Below are positions 7,775 to 16,528 of a DNA stretch of 31,029 nt, one piece after another. The notes beneath the pieces were generated by a model that worked only from the letters and a program-made list of their open reading frames with translations, made no database searches and was not told the DNA's origin. Numbering within the stretch: position 1 is the first letter of the stretch; each line of letters opens with the position of its first letter. The position numbers and the translations under genes are program-made. The DNA lies in contig JAISRM010000006.1 in the NCBI GenBank assembly GCA_031273645.1, positions 1-31,029 on the forward strand, written 5' to 3'. This DNA is from Endomicrobium sp. GTDB lineage: Bacteria > Elusimicrobiota > Endomicrobiia > Endomicrobiales > Endomicrobiaceae.

Positions 7775-9490
7775 TTAATAAAAACGGTTTCCGTCGGCGA
7801 TAACATCGTTTTTCTCATTTAGTTTTTTTAAAACCGCGCCATAAACTTCTTCAACCGTTATTGATTTCATGCATTTAGGGTTTGGACAATTCCTGTTAAC
7901 GCAAGGAAAATCTTCAGGCTGACAGGAAAACTCATGCCGAATAGTTACGGAGTTTGAACCGTAAGGCCTTGTTTTTTTTGCATTTGTGGGGCCAAGCAGC
8001 CCGATTGTCGCGACGTTTAAAGCTGCAGAAGCTATATGCATAGGGCCGGAATCGTTTGCGACAAAGACCTTTGCGCGCATAAGCAAAGCGCAAAGCTGTT
8101 TTAGCGTAAGTTTATCGGTTAAATCGTATATTTTTGTTTTTGCATTTTTTTTCAACTCTTCGTTTAGCCCTTTTTCGCTTCTCCCGCCTTCTTTGCCGCC
8201 GACGAGAATTACGTTCATATTTAAATTTTGATTTATTTTATCGGCAAGAGCGGCAAAATTTTCAACAGGCCATCTTCTTGAAAGCCAGCCGCCGCCTATG
8301 TGAAAAACAAAAAACGGTTTTGCAAAATTAACGCCTTCGCGTTTTAAAATTTCATCCGCCGCCGCTTTATCTTCATCTCCCACGTAAATTTTAGCTTCAG
8401 GCTTACAATCTGCGCCAAGATACTTTGCGACTGCAAAATGACGTTCGACGCAATGCATAGCCTGCGGCGTTTTTATTTCTTTTGAAAACAGCCATGAAAA
8501 CTCTCTCATTCCGTTTGTGGAAGAAGAAGCTATTTTATATTTTGCGTTTGCAAACTTTACAAACAGCGCAGACTTAAAAAGCCCGTGCAGATCCACGCTT
8601 AAATCAAAATGCTCGTCCCTTAAACGCTTTCTTAAATCAAAATAATAGCGCAGGCTGCGGCTGCGCCTATTCCAAACGATAAGCTGGTCTATGTCGGGGT
8701 GTCCGCGCAAGATTTCTGCGCAGCGTTCATCGACAAGCCAGCTTATTTTTGCATGAGGGTATTTATTTTTTATCGCCGTAAGAACGGGCAGAGAAAAAAC
8801 GATGTCTCCAAGCCTTGAAGGCTGCGCTATCAAAATTTTCGGATTGGGATGAAATTCCAGATATTTTTTTATGTCGTTTTGCCAATAGACGCCGCTTGCA
8901 AATTCATAAAGCCGGTTTAATTTATCTTCAATTTCAGCTCTTTTTTGCTCTATGTCATCGCTTTCTTTAATATAAACCGCAGGCGAAAAAATTTGAACCG
9001 CTTTTGTAAACGGAAACGGGATCTCCATTTTATCCCACGATTTTAAAGTTATCTTTCTTTTCGGACAAGCCGCGACGGGATATATCGGAAGACCGCTTTT
9101 TTGCGCCGTATAAATAACTCCGGGTTTAAGCCTGTGATAAGGTCCGCGCGAACCGTCTGCAGCATAAGCCAAAGTTTTTCCGCTTAAAGCAAGTTCCGTC
9201 ATTTCTTTTAAGGCTCTCTGTGAACCTTTATTTGAAGAGCCCCTGACGGTATCAAAACCGAAACGTTTAAGAATGCCGCTTATAAGCTCGCCGTCTTTTG
9301 AAAGGCTTGCCATAATCACAATGCCGCTTTTTTGATTGTTCATTATCATCTGCAAGGCCGTCCCGTGCCAAAAAGGATAAATAGAAGCTTGAGGGCAGTA
9401 GCGAACGCCGTTTAAGAACGTTTTCCTTACGGTCTTGTCAACAATCCAAATAATCGCGCAGATAATGTTTAATATTATTTTATTTTTCAT
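7775..9490 (-). CDS. Fusion: DUF374/lysophospholipid acyltransferase-like domain + GT9 heptosyltransferase
   Basis: The 571-aa protein joins two envelope enzymes. Residues 1 to about 205 match the DUF374 acyltransferase-like family: YPFWHG at 38-43 (WHG in place of the usual HX4D histidine region), SLSKDGELI at 62-70 and AADGSRGPYHRLKPG at 110-124. Residues 217-570 are a complete GT9 transferase: KILIAQPSRLGDIVFSLP at 218-235, DLHGLFKSALF at 300-310 and VANDSGPMHIASAAL at 477-491. A Cys-rich tail, CQPEDFPCVNRNCPNPKC, lies at 523-540, as often seen near the C-terminus of heptosyltransferase II-like proteins. The GT9 half is likely heptosyltransferase II-like. The linkage suggests one protein acting on the lipid-anchored core both in acylation and glycosylation; that is inference. 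No frameshift is seen at the join. Confidence 0.88.
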   Translation of the reverse strand: MKNKIILNIICAIIWIVDKTVRKTFLNGVRYCPQASIYPFWHGTALQMIMNNQKSGIVIMASLSKDGELISGILKRFGFDTVRGSSNKGSQRALKEMTELALSGKTLAYAADGSRGPYHRLKPGVIYTAQKSGLPIYPVAACPKRKITLKSWDKMEIPFPFTKAVQIFSPAVYIKESDDIEQKRAEIEDKLNRLYEFASGVYWQNDIKKYLEFHPNPKILIAQPSRLGDIVFSLPVLTAIKNKYPHAKISWLVDERCAEILRGHPDIDQLIVWNRRSRSLRYYFDLRKRLRDEHFDLSVDLHGLFKSALFVKFANAKYKIASSSTNGMREFSWLFSKEIKTPQAMHCVERHFAVAKYLGADCKPEAKIYVGDEDKAAADEILKREGVNFAKPFFVFHIGGGWLSRRWPVENFAALADKINQNLNMNVILVGGKEGGRSEKGLNEELKKNAKTKIYDLTDKLTLKQLCALLMRAKVFVANDSGPMHIASAALNVATIGLLGPTNAKKTRPYGSNSVTIRHEFSCQPEDFPCVNRNCPNPKCMKSITVEEVYGAVLKKLNEKNDVIADGNRFY

Positions 9491-9529
9491 TTTGATTGTT
9501 AATTATACAATAAACGGCGCGCAGTGTCA

Positions 9530-9845
9530 GACAGAAAACGCTTGATGTCATTCCCGCGTTTTTAATATTCTTTATTCCTTAGCAGCCTGCGCCCGAGTGT
9601 CTTTATCGGGTGGGAATCCAAGTTTGCTAAAAAATTCTGTCAGACAGCCTTCGGCTGTTTTATAAAAACAGACGCAGTCTGAAAAGAAATAATGTTAGAA
9701 GCTATATTAATATTAAAAATGGATTCCCATTTTCATGGGAATGACAGACACAAACAAAACAGACGCTGTCTGTGTTCCATAAAACAGACGAAAGTCTGGG
9801 GCGCAGCCTGCAATCCCATAAAACAGACAAAGTCTGGGGCAAAAA
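9530..9845. repeat. Intergenic hairpin-repeat mosaic, cluster 3
   Basis: This fills most of the 358-bp gap between waaA and the fusion gene. It holds the 68-bp long form at 9550-9617, then the reverse AT-rich module (about 9679-9720) and an ATTCCCAT-TTTC-ATGGGAAT hairpin at 9723-9742. A series of CAGAC/GTCTG mini-palindromes (around 9668, 9760, 9785 and 9825) runs up to the waaA stop. The order of modules is that of cluster 1 read on the opposite strand. Confidence 0.82.
9550..9617 (+). repeat. 68-bp long-form hairpin element, copy 2
   Basis: It has ATTCCCGC and GTGGGAAT ends with flanks GTC and CCA, so it is opposite in orientation to copies 1 and 3. The inner sequence holds agcagcctgcgcccgag and tatcggg, the reverse complement of the inner part of the other copies. 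The length is exactly 68 bp. Confidence 0.75.
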
Positions 9846-9848
9846 CAA

Positions 9849-11111
9849 TTAATTGACGGATTTTTCGGCTTCTTCTCTGATTTTTTCTACCGTTCTTTTT
9901 ACAGCGCCTTTTTGCGATTCAACCGCTTTTGCGGCGTTTTCTCCGGCTTTTATTCTTAACTCTTTATTGCAAACGAGCTCAATTATTTTTAAAACTATTT
10001 CATCGGCGTTTAAAACTTTAAAAGCGCCGCCGTATTTTAATAAAACATCAGCTTCCGTTTCAAAATTTTCCATATAGGGTCCAAAAAGCACCGGTTTTGC
10101 ATAAGCCGCAGGCTCTATGGGATTTTGTCCGCCTTTATTTACTAAAGAACCGCCCACAAAAGAAATATCCGAAACGGCGTAAACGCTTTGCAGTTTTCCA
10201 AAAACATCAACAAGAATAAAATTTTTGCCGTCTTGTTTTTGAGAAAACAAAGAATAGGAAATATCGTATTTTGCAAGAATTTTTTTTACTTCTCCAAGCC
10301 TTGAAAGATGGCGCGGCGCAAGAAAAAACTTTATATCCGGATAGCTCTTCTTAATTTTAACATAACTTTGCGCAATTATTTCTTCCTCAAAATCTCTCGT
10401 GCTTCCTGCGGTAAAAACAATGCCGCCGTCTTTTAAACCAAAATCCGATCTTTTGGAATTTACTTTAAAATCTCTGTCGTATTTAACGTTTCCTCCGACG
10501 GATATATTATCTGTCTTGCCGCTAAGAAAAGCAAACCGCTGCGCGTCGGCGGCGGTCCTTGCGCATATATAATCTATAAGTTTTATAAACGGCCGCCAGA
10601 AAAACCTTAATTTTTTATACATTTTAAAAGATTTTTCAGACATGCGCCCGTTAACCGTCATTATTTTTGCGCCCGCGCGTTTTGCGCCGCAAAGAGAAGA
10701 AACCCAAAGTTCAGTTTCTACTATAACAAAAACGTCGGGCTTAACGATTTTAAAGGCTTTTAAAACAAGAGGGTAAATATCTAAAGGAAGCAAAGCGCAA
10801 AAATGCGCTTTATTCATTTTTTGGGCATATTCTCTTGCGCTCTTTGTAAGCGCGGTAAGAACTATAAAAAAGTCGTCTTTTAGCCCCTCTATGACCGGCT
10901 CAACGGCGCGGACTTCGCCCAAAGACGCGCAGTGAATCCAAATTGTTTTTTTTGAAGAGTTTTTGGAATAATTCCACAAGGCAAAACGTTCGGGAAGTTT
11001 ATAAAAAATTTCTTTTCTGTATTTTGAGCTGAAAATCAAAAGCAAAAGCGAAGCGGGAATAAGCAAAGATATAAAAAACAGGTTGTATATGAACAAAAAA
11101 ATTGTCGTCAT
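9849..11111 (-). CDS. waaA: 3-deoxy-D-manno-octulosonic acid (Kdo) transferase
   Basis: WaaA (KdtA) transfers Kdo from CMP-Kdo to lipid A precursor at the inner face of the cytoplasmic membrane, founding the LPS core. The 420-aa length is typical. The N-terminus has a membrane anchor (residues about 4-27). HCASLGEVRAVEPVI (60-74) carries the catalytic Glu (E66). GNVKYD (207-212), AGSTR (235-239), SFVGGSLV (317-324) and GGQNPIEPAAYAKPVLFGP (327-345) are the CMP-Kdo-binding GT-B signatures. Its ATG overlaps the stop of the upstream gene by 4 nt (ATGA), showing co-translation with the MetH-reactivation-like protein. Number of Kdo residues added cannot be predicted. Confidence 0.96.
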   Translation of the reverse strand: MTTIFLFIYNLFFISLLIPASLLLLIFSSKYRKEIFYKLPERFALWNYSKNSSKKTIWIHCASLGEVRAVEPVIEGLKDDFFIVLTALTKSAREYAQKMNKAHFCALLPLDIYPLVLKAFKIVKPDVFVIVETELWVSSLCGAKRAGAKIMTVNGRMSEKSFKMYKKLRFFWRPFIKLIDYICARTAADAQRFAFLSGKTDNISVGGNVKYDRDFKVNSKRSDFGLKDGGIVFTAGSTRDFEEEIIAQSYVKIKKSYPDIKFFLAPRHLSRLGEVKKILAKYDISYSLFSQKQDGKNFILVDVFGKLQSVYAVSDISFVGGSLVNKGGQNPIEPAAYAKPVLFGPYMENFETEADVLLKYGGAFKVLNADEIVLKIIELVCNKELRIKAGENAAKAVESQKGAVKRTVEKIREEAEKSVN

Positions 11112-11680
11112 TTTTTATTTTTTTTCTTAGACGGCGTCCAATAAAAAAGACCGCATGAGGAGTATTGCGGGATAAGTTTTCCGTCTTGTAAAGTTATGTC
11201 TATCTTACCTGCGCAGACAGCGTTAAAAGCGGCTTCGTAAAAGTCAGGCTCAATGTCTGCCGCTCTTGAAAGTTCGCAAGATTCGTCTTGCGCTTCCTGC
11301 GCAATAAGACGCGCTATAAAATTTTTCGCCTGATCTAAAGCGTCAACGGCAACGGCGGAAACTATTTTTGAAGTGTGCTGCCCGAAAGCTTCTTCATTTT
11401 TTTTATATTCCCGTTCAAGCTCGGAACCTATGGTAACAAAAAAAACGCTTTGGGCAACCCATTTTGCCGGAGCGTCTTTTTCATAGATAAAAGGAAGAAA
11501 ACCTTTTGCAAAAGTTTCGCATACAACGGCGGGAATTAACGCTTTTGAATAAAAATGGCATCCTCTCTGAACCGCTTCTTCAATTTCAGGCGTAAGCTCT
11601 GCGCTGTTTGTAAGTTTTTTTATTACGCGCATTATTTCCCTTACGCGCAAATTAACTTTAAATTTTTTTATTTTTTTCAT
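11108..11680 (-). CDS. Protein resembling the B12-dependent methionine synthase reactivation domain
   Basis: The protein is 190 aa from the ATG at 11680. The frame also opens at a TTG at 11752, but that extension runs into a hairpin repeat and has no ribosome-binding site. The pattern resembles stand-alone MetH-activation-domain-like proteins: an N-terminal part with PAVVCETF, then SVFFVTIGSELEREYKK (a TIG-x-ELE motif), then IVSAVAVDALDQAKNF where the family has a DAI/DAL-S/A-VE helix. The end, ITLQDGKLIPQYSSCGLFYW, resembles the family's L-x(4)-P-KS-SGL ending. No methionine synthase gene is in the window. It overlaps waaA by 4 nt. I see the resemblance by eye only; the function in an LPS context is unknown and a new role is possible. 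Confidence 0.5.
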   Translation of the reverse strand: MKKIKKFKVNLRVREIMRVIKKLTNSAELTPEIEEAVQRGCHFYSKALIPAVVCETFAKGFLPFIYEKDAPAKWVAQSVFFVTIGSELEREYKKNEEAFGQHTSKIVSAVAVDALDQAKNFIARLIAQEAQDESCELSRAADIEPDFYEAAFNAVCAGKIDITLQDGKLIPQYSSCGLFYWTPSKKKNKK

Positions 11681-11752
11681 AATAGAAAAGCCTGAAAATG
11701 AAACTCCGCACAGAAAGCCATACAGTATAAGCGGTTGCGGCTTTTGCCGCAA

Positions 11753-11795
11753 TTGACAGCTAAGTTGTTGCCCGCAGCAAGCTGCGGCAAGCGGT
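11753..11795. repeat. Short dispersed hairpin repeat (CCGCAGC type), copy 1
   Basis: taagttgttgccc (11761-11773) runs into the perfect hairpin CCGCAGC-AA-GCTGCGG (about 11772-11787). The same taagttgttgccc plus an imperfect CCACAGC-TT-GCTGCGG recurs at 18071-18099. It is separate from the GAAA-hairpin family. It lies between secF and the MetH-like gene. Confidence 0.6.
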
Positions 11796-11836
11796 AAATC
11801 TAAACAAAAACCTGAGGCAGCGCTTCTGTATTTCTT

Positions 11837-12754
11837 TTACCTTGCAAGCCTTGCTGCTCTTAAACGATTGCGTTTTCTTACTTCCCATTCATATACTATC
11901 GGAGTGCAAAGACAAATGGTTGAAAAAGTTCCCAAAGCCGTGCCGATAATCATAATGTAAGCAAAAGTATGTATAACTTCCCCTCCGAAAAAGAAAAGGG
12001 AGCATGCCACTATAAAAACCGTAACCGACGTTACAACCGTTCTTAAAAGCACTTGATTAATGCTTTTATTAATAACTGAGGCAAAATCTTCTTTTGCCAA
12101 AAGCTTAAGGTTTTCTCTTATTCTGTCAAAAAGAACTATAGTATCGTTGATAGAATAACCGGCAATAGTAAGAAGAGCGGCTATCACCGTAATATTTATT
12201 TCTTTATTTACAAGAATGACAAAACCTAAAGTTATAGCGACGTCGTGAACAATGCCCAAAACGGCAGCTACGCCCCAAAGGCTTGATTTAAACCGGAAAG
12301 CGACATAAACTATCATGCCCAAAAAAGCAAAGAAGAAAGCATACAAGGCTTGTTTTGAAAGATATTCGCCTACGGAAGGACCCACATATTCAACTTTTTC
12401 AACAGTCATTTCATTTCCCGGAAAATCAGCCTGCGCAGCATTTTTTACGGCATTGTCAAAAGCGTCTTGCGATTCAAGAGAGCGTTTTGCTCTTATGATA
12501 AAAAGATTTTCGGAACTTTGCAGTTCAAAAGAACCTATTTCGCTTTTTTCAAGACTGTTTCTGAGATCCTGCATGGCGACCTGATTTTTAAAAGAAACCT
12601 GCATAAGTATTCCGCCGGTAAAATCAATTCCGTAATTAGGCCCGCCTCTGTATATAAAAGCGCCTATTGTAACGGCGACAAATAGAGCGGTTATAGCAAA
12701 AAATTTATATCTGTTTCCTATAAAATCAATATTGAGACGTTTAATAAGTTCCAC
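11837..12754 (-). CDS. secF: Preprotein translocase subunit SecF
   Basis: SecF is an inner-membrane RND-type partner of SecYEG. With SecD it uses the proton (or sodium) gradient to pull exported proteins across. The 305-aa length is normal. GGPNYGIDFTGGILMQVSF (37-55) is the conserved SecF periplasmic entry motif. Six hydrophobic segments can be read: residues about 16-35 and five more from 133 onward, including the ITVIAALLTIAGYSINDTIVLFDRIRE signature of transmembrane helix 4 and the adjacent loop. The C-terminus is basic (RKRNRLRAARLAR) and cytoplasmic. It starts 14 nt after secD, in the same operon. Confidence 0.97.
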   Translation of the reverse strand: MELIKRLNIDFIGNRYKFFAITALFVAVTIGAFIYRGGPNYGIDFTGGILMQVSFKNQVAMQDLRNSLEKSEIGSFELQSSENLFIIRAKRSLESQDAFDNAVKNAAQADFPGNEMTVEKVEYVGPSVGEYLSKQALYAFFFAFLGMIVYVAFRFKSSLWGVAAVLGIVHDVAITLGFVILVNKEINITVIAALLTIAGYSINDTIVLFDRIRENLKLLAKEDFASVINKSINQVLLRTVVTSVTVFIVACSLFFFGGEVIHTFAYIMIIGTALGTFSTICLCTPIVYEWEVRKRNRLRAARLAR

Positions 12755-12768
12755 AGTATTCCCCCGAA

Positions 12769-14196
12769 TTATATTTTAAATTTCAACAAAAGGTTTTCTT
12801 TAAACAAAAAGTCGTACATAAGTTTTGTAACGTAAATGGCCGTAAACATGCTTATAATCAAGCCGATGGTAAGAGTTACGGCAAAACCTTTTATAGGACC
12901 GGTGCCGAATTGAAACAAAAAAATAGAGGCTATTATAGTTGTAAAGTTTGAGTCAAAAATCGTCCAGAAAACTTTTTGATAACCCGCGTCAACGGCAACC
13001 CTTGCGGTTTTGCCGGCGGCAAGTTCTTCTCTTATTCTCTCAAGTATCAAAACGTTAGCGTCAACGGCCATGGCAAGCGTCAGCGCTATGCCGGCAACGC
13101 CCGGAAGCGTAAGAGTAAACTGGAAATAAGCCATAAAAGCCATAAGAATTACAAGATTTAAAAATAAAGCGATATCGGCTATCACTCCGGAAGTACGGTA
13201 ATAAATGAGCATAAACAAAAGAACTGCGCCAACGCCTATCAGAGAAGACAAGAAACCTTTTCTTATAGAATCGTCTCCGAGTGAAGGACCTACGGTTCTT
13301 TCTTCTATCACGTTAACGGGAGCCGGCAGAGCGCCTGCTCTAAGCACAGTGGCCAAAAGCCTTGCATCGTCGGGGTTAAAATTGCCTTCTATGATCGCTT
13401 TGCCGTCGGGAATTCTTGAACGTATTACAGGAGCCGACTGCACTATTGCGTCAAGAACGATAGCAAGATTTCTTTCCCTGTTTCTGTCGGTTATATCTGC
13501 AAATATTCTGCCGCCTTCTTTATTAAATTCAATTGAAACTATCGGCTGTCCGAACTGCCCGCCAAATTCTACTTTAGCGTTTGTCAAAGCCGCGCCGGTA
13601 AGTTCGGCCTTGTCTAAAACATAATATCCGGTGTCTTCCTTACTTGAAAAAACGGAAGCGCCTTGCGGCATAATTTTTTCTATTTCGGGATAAGCGGACG
13701 GATCATTTCTGTATTCTTCGGGGGTTATTCCTTTTTCCCTTATAAGATCTAAAACTGTATTGGCTTCTTTGCTGGTATTTACTATTCTAAATTCAAGCAA
13801 AGCCGTTTTGCCTATAAGATTCTTTGCGGCTTTCGGGTCTTTAATTCCGGGAAGCTGAACAACTATCCATTTATCTCCCTGTTTTGCTATCAAAGGCTCG
13901 GCTACTCCGAACTGGTCTATTCTGTTTCTGATAATTTCCGTAGCTCTGTCAACCGCATCTTTAATTTTTACATTTTCGTCAAGTTTTGAAGAATCAACTT
14001 CGAGAAGAAGATGCGTTCCTCCTTTTAAATCAAGCCCTAATTTCAATGCTTTTCCCAAAATCGGATTTTTTTCTCTCTCAGCCTGCTCCTTTTTTTCAGC
14101 CGACATCCTTGCCCACTGAAAAGAAGGCAATAATGCGTAAACGGAAAAAGCCAAAAGCGCTGCCGTAATCCAAAACTTCCAATTAATTTTGCTCAT
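12769..14196 (-). CDS. secD: Preprotein translocase subunit SecD
   Basis: SecD is the larger subunit of the SecDF export motor in the inner membrane. The 475-aa protein has an N-terminal membrane helix (about 8-25) and LGLDLKGGTHLLLEVD at 53-68, the hallmark of the P1 head. The periplasmic domain includes VQLPGIKDPKAAKNLIGKTA. The C-terminal five helices carry GVAGIALTLAMAVDANVLILERIREE, the proton-path helix with its conserved Asp. Its ATG shares one base with the TGA of the upstream HD-domain gene (TGATG), so translation is coupled. GAGAGGAA precedes the start. SecD and SecF are separate genes here, not fused. Confidence 0.98.
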   Translation of the reverse strand: MSKINWKFWITAALLAFSVYALLPSFQWARMSAEKKEQAEREKNPILGKALKLGLDLKGGTHLLLEVDSSKLDENVKIKDAVDRATEIIRNRIDQFGVAEPLIAKQGDKWIVVQLPGIKDPKAAKNLIGKTALLEFRIVNTSKEANTVLDLIREKGITPEEYRNDPSAYPEIEKIMPQGASVFSSKEDTGYYVLDKAELTGAALTNAKVEFGGQFGQPIVSIEFNKEGGRIFADITDRNRERNLAIVLDAIVQSAPVIRSRIPDGKAIIEGNFNPDDARLLATVLRAGALPAPVNVIEERTVGPSLGDDSIRKGFLSSLIGVGAVLLFMLIYYRTSGVIADIALFLNLVILMAFMAYFQFTLTLPGVAGIALTLAMAVDANVLILERIREELAAGKTARVAVDAGYQKVFWTIFDSNFTTIIASIFLFQFGTGPIKGFAVTLTIGLIISMFTAIYVTKLMYDFLFKENLLLKFKI

Positions 14197-14882
14197 CAGA
14201 GTAATTTCCTCTCATTTATAATTAACTCAAAATTGCACTCCAAAAAATTTGCGGCTCTTCTGCACATGAGCATTCTCGACATAAAAATCTCAAAATATTC
14301 CATAACTTTTGAAATTTGGGTATCTATAGTAAGCTGAAGAGATATTATTTTTTTATCTTTTAAAACGTTTAAGAAAGAACGCTCTGCGGCATAATTTACT
14401 CTGTCGTGAATGTCCGTTGCGGCAAAAGCGGGATTTCTGACTCTTGTTTTGTGAACGTCTGACTTATCGGCAAGTATCAAAGCCGCGGCGATAGGATTTA
14501 CGGGATCGCCTATTTCTTCCTCGTGATTGCCTATTGCGGAAATTATAAGAGCCGTCTCGTCGGGAGTTGCGCCCATGTCTTTTAAAATTCTCATGGCTAT
14601 TAAAGCGGCCGACTGTCCGTGATCCTGCCTGTTTACAACGTTTCCTATATCGTGCAAATATCCGGCTATTGAAGCAAGCTCCTGAAATCTTTTGGGATAA
14701 TCGAGCCTTTCAAGAATATTTCTGGCAGTTGAGGCAACAAGACTTACATGCCTCATTCCGTGTTCTGTATAACCTATCGTCCCAAGATAATCGTTTGCCG
14801 ATTTAATAAATTTGCTGACTATAGAATTATTTTTTATGTCTTCAACTGTTATACTTGAATAAACATAATTTTTTTCATTCAT
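14196..14882 (-). CDS. HD-domain (metal-dependent phosphohydrolase-like) protein, HD1
   Basis: The 228-aa soluble protein is of the HD superfamily. H41 and H45 (EHGMRH), the HD pair H77-D78 in AGYLHDIGN, H88 (RQDHGQS), H120 (GNHEEE) and D139 (LADKSDV) give the expected metal-ligand order. It resembles HD-GYP/YqeK-style phosphohydrolases, but no GYP triplet is present. It is about 40% identical by eye to HD2 (16528-17193) along its whole length, including the tail MEYFEIF.SR....RRA...L.C.FEL.INE..LL. It sits between yajC (42 nt upstream) and secD (1-nt overlap). Substrate unknown; a nucleotide or RNA-end hydrolase is possible. Confidence 0.88.
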   Translation of the reverse strand: MNEKNYVYSSITVEDIKNNSIVSKFIKSANDYLGTIGYTEHGMRHVSLVASTARNILERLDYPKRFQELASIAGYLHDIGNVVNRQDHGQSAALIAMRILKDMGATPDETALIISAIGNHEEEIGDPVNPIAAALILADKSDVHKTRVRNPAFAATDIHDRVNYAAERSFLNVLKDKKIISLQLTIDTQISKVMEYFEIFMSRMLMCRRAANFLECNFELIINERKLL

Positions 14883-14924
14883 AAATACATCTTCAGATAA
14901 AGCCGATTTAAAAGCATTTTTAAT

Positions 14925-15308
14925 TTATCTTTTGACTATTTCGGGAACTTTTATTTTGTCTTCTTTTTGTTCCGGGTTTACGGCGGATATAGACTGCTTT
15001 TCTATCTGTATGTTTACACCTTCGGCTATTTTAATTTTAACAACCGAGCCTTCCACGGAAACAACGCAAGCGTATATGCCTCCGCTTGTGATTATCTTAT
15101 CGTCTTTTTTTAAAGTATTCAAAAGAGCCTGATGGTCTTTTGCTTTTTTTTGCTGTGGTCTTAATAAAAAAAGATAAAAGAAAATAAAAATGAAAATAAG
15201 AGGCATTAATCCGCCAAAACCCGACAGTGGCGAGGCGTCTGCAAAAACCAAAGAAGGCATGGCGGTCAAAGACAACAAAATAAAGGCGAGAAAATTAATC
15301 AATTTCAT
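14925..15308 (-). CDS. yajC: Preprotein translocase accessory subunit YajC
   Basis: YajC is a small inner-membrane protein that associates with SecDF. The 127-aa protein is slightly longer than usual because an additional N-terminal hydrophobic, signal-like stretch (residues 3-23) precedes the standard helix. MPLIFIFIFFYLFLLRPQQKKAK is the diagnostic helix followed by RPQQKK. LKKDDKIITSGGIYACVVSVEGSVVKIKIAEGVNIQIEKQSI is the usual cytoplasmic SH3-like tail. It sits 83 nt after tgt and before HD1-secD-secF, the classical tgt-yajC-secD-secF order with an insertion. An A/G-poor palindrome CGCTGAG-C-CTCAGCG (15370-15384) lies in the tgt-yajC gap. Confidence 0.96.
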   Translation of the reverse strand: MKLINFLAFILLSLTAMPSLVFADASPLSGFGGLMPLIFIFIFFYLFLLRPQQKKAKDHQALLNTLKKDDKIITSGGIYACVVSVEGSVVKIKIAEGVNIQIEKQSISAVNPEQKEDKIKVPEIVKR

Positions 15309-15391
15309 GTGATCTCCAATTTATTATAAACTAAAGCGAAAAACAAACGGCTGCAGGTTTTTCGGCAATCGCTGAGCCTCAGCGTCTGACC

Positions 15392-16528
15392 TCAGCTTTT
15401 TCTGTTATAGTATTTTCTAAAAAATTCTTCTTTCGCCTCAAAAAAGCTGTCGTTTTCCAACGCTTTTCTTATTTTTTCCATCAAGTTTATCATAAAATAA
15501 ATGTTATGTAAAGATAATAAGCTTAAATAAAGGCTCTCCTGAGCCCTTACGAGATGGTTGAGATAAGCTTTTGTGTATCCTTTGCACGCCGGACATGCGC
15601 ATTGCGGATCAAGAGGAGTAAAATCCTGCCTAAATTCCGCATTTCTTATATTAAGCTTGCCCAAACTTGTAAATACCTGACCGTTTCGCCCGTTTCTTGT
15701 CGGGATAACGCAGTCAAACATATCTATTCCGCGCTGAACGCCTTCCCACAAGTCTTCCGGCATGCCAACGCCCATCAGATATCTGGCTTTATTTTCAGGC
15801 AGCAAAGGCTCGACAACTTCAATAACTCTTTCTTTATCTTCTCTCGGCTCTCCTACCGAAACCCCTCCTATAGCATATCCGGTAAAATCCATTTCAGTCA
15901 TTTTTTGAGCGCTTATTTTTCTCAGATCGTCGTAAACAGAACCCTGAATTATTCCAAAAAGGGCCTGCTTAAGACGGGCGTCGTCTTTATAAAATTCATC
16001 TTTACATTTTGCCGCCCATTTTAAACTGAGTTCCATCGAATTTTTTGCATACTCGTAAGAAGCCGGATAAGGAGCGCATTCGTCAAAACACATTATGATA
16101 TCCGCGCCTATGTCTTTTTGAACCTGCATGGATTTTTCAGGCGTAAAAAAATGACGGGAACCGTCTATATGGGATTGAAACTGCGCGCCGTCTTCTTTAA
16201 TTTTTCTTATTTCGTTTAAACTGAAAATCTGAAACCCGCCGGAATCGGTAAGCATAGGTTTTCGCCACGAATTAAATTCCTGAATGCCGCCGGCGCGTTT
16301 TATGATTTCGGTTCCGGGCCTCAGATACAAATGATACGAGTTTGCAAGAATTATCTGCGCTCCGCTTTCTTTAAGATATTCTGTGGCGACGCCTTTAACG
16401 GTGCCCTGCGTGCCTACCGGCATAAACACGGGCGTGTCGATATTGCCCCTTGCAGTGTAAAGACGGCCTAGCCTTGCTCGGCATTGTGAAGATTTTTTTA
16501 ATAAGGTATATGAACCGCATTCGGACAT
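15392..16528 (-). CDS. tgt: Queuine/preQ1 tRNA-guanine transglycosylase
   Basis: Tgt exchanges guanine-34 for preQ1 in tRNAs Asn, Asp, His and Tyr on the way to queuosine. The 378-aa length is typical. Motifs: FMPVGTQGTVKG (35-46), the acid D95 in TDSGGFQIFSL, GGVSVGEP (221-228), the nucleophile D272 in FDCVIPTRNGRNG, and the zinc site C310/C312/C315 with H341. Its ATG shares one base with the TAA of HD2, so HD2 and tgt are translated together. It is the usual first gene of the tgt-yajC-secDF cluster. Queuosine synthesis genes are not in this window. Confidence 0.97.
   Translation of the reverse strand: MSECGSYTLLKKSSQCRARLGRLYTARGNIDTPVFMPVGTQGTVKGVATEYLKESGAQIILANSYHLYLRPGTEIIKRAGGIQEFNSWRKPMLTDSGGFQIFSLNEIRKIKEDGAQFQSHIDGSRHFFTPEKSMQVQKDIGADIIMCFDECAPYPASYEYAKNSMELSLKWAAKCKDEFYKDDARLKQALFGIIQGSVYDDLRKISAQKMTEMDFTGYAIGGVSVGEPREDKERVIEVVEPLLPENKARYLMGVGMPEDLWEGVQRGIDMFDCVIPTRNGRNGQVFTSLGKLNIRNAEFRQDFTPLDPQCACPACKGYTKAYLNHLVRAQESLYLSLLSLHNIYFMINLMEKIRKALENDSFFEAKEEFFRKYYNRKS

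Noticed and set aside
11681..11752. TTG start for the MetH-like protein
   Set aside because: The extension begins in a hairpin repeat, has no ribosome-binding site, and looks unlike the family N-terminus.
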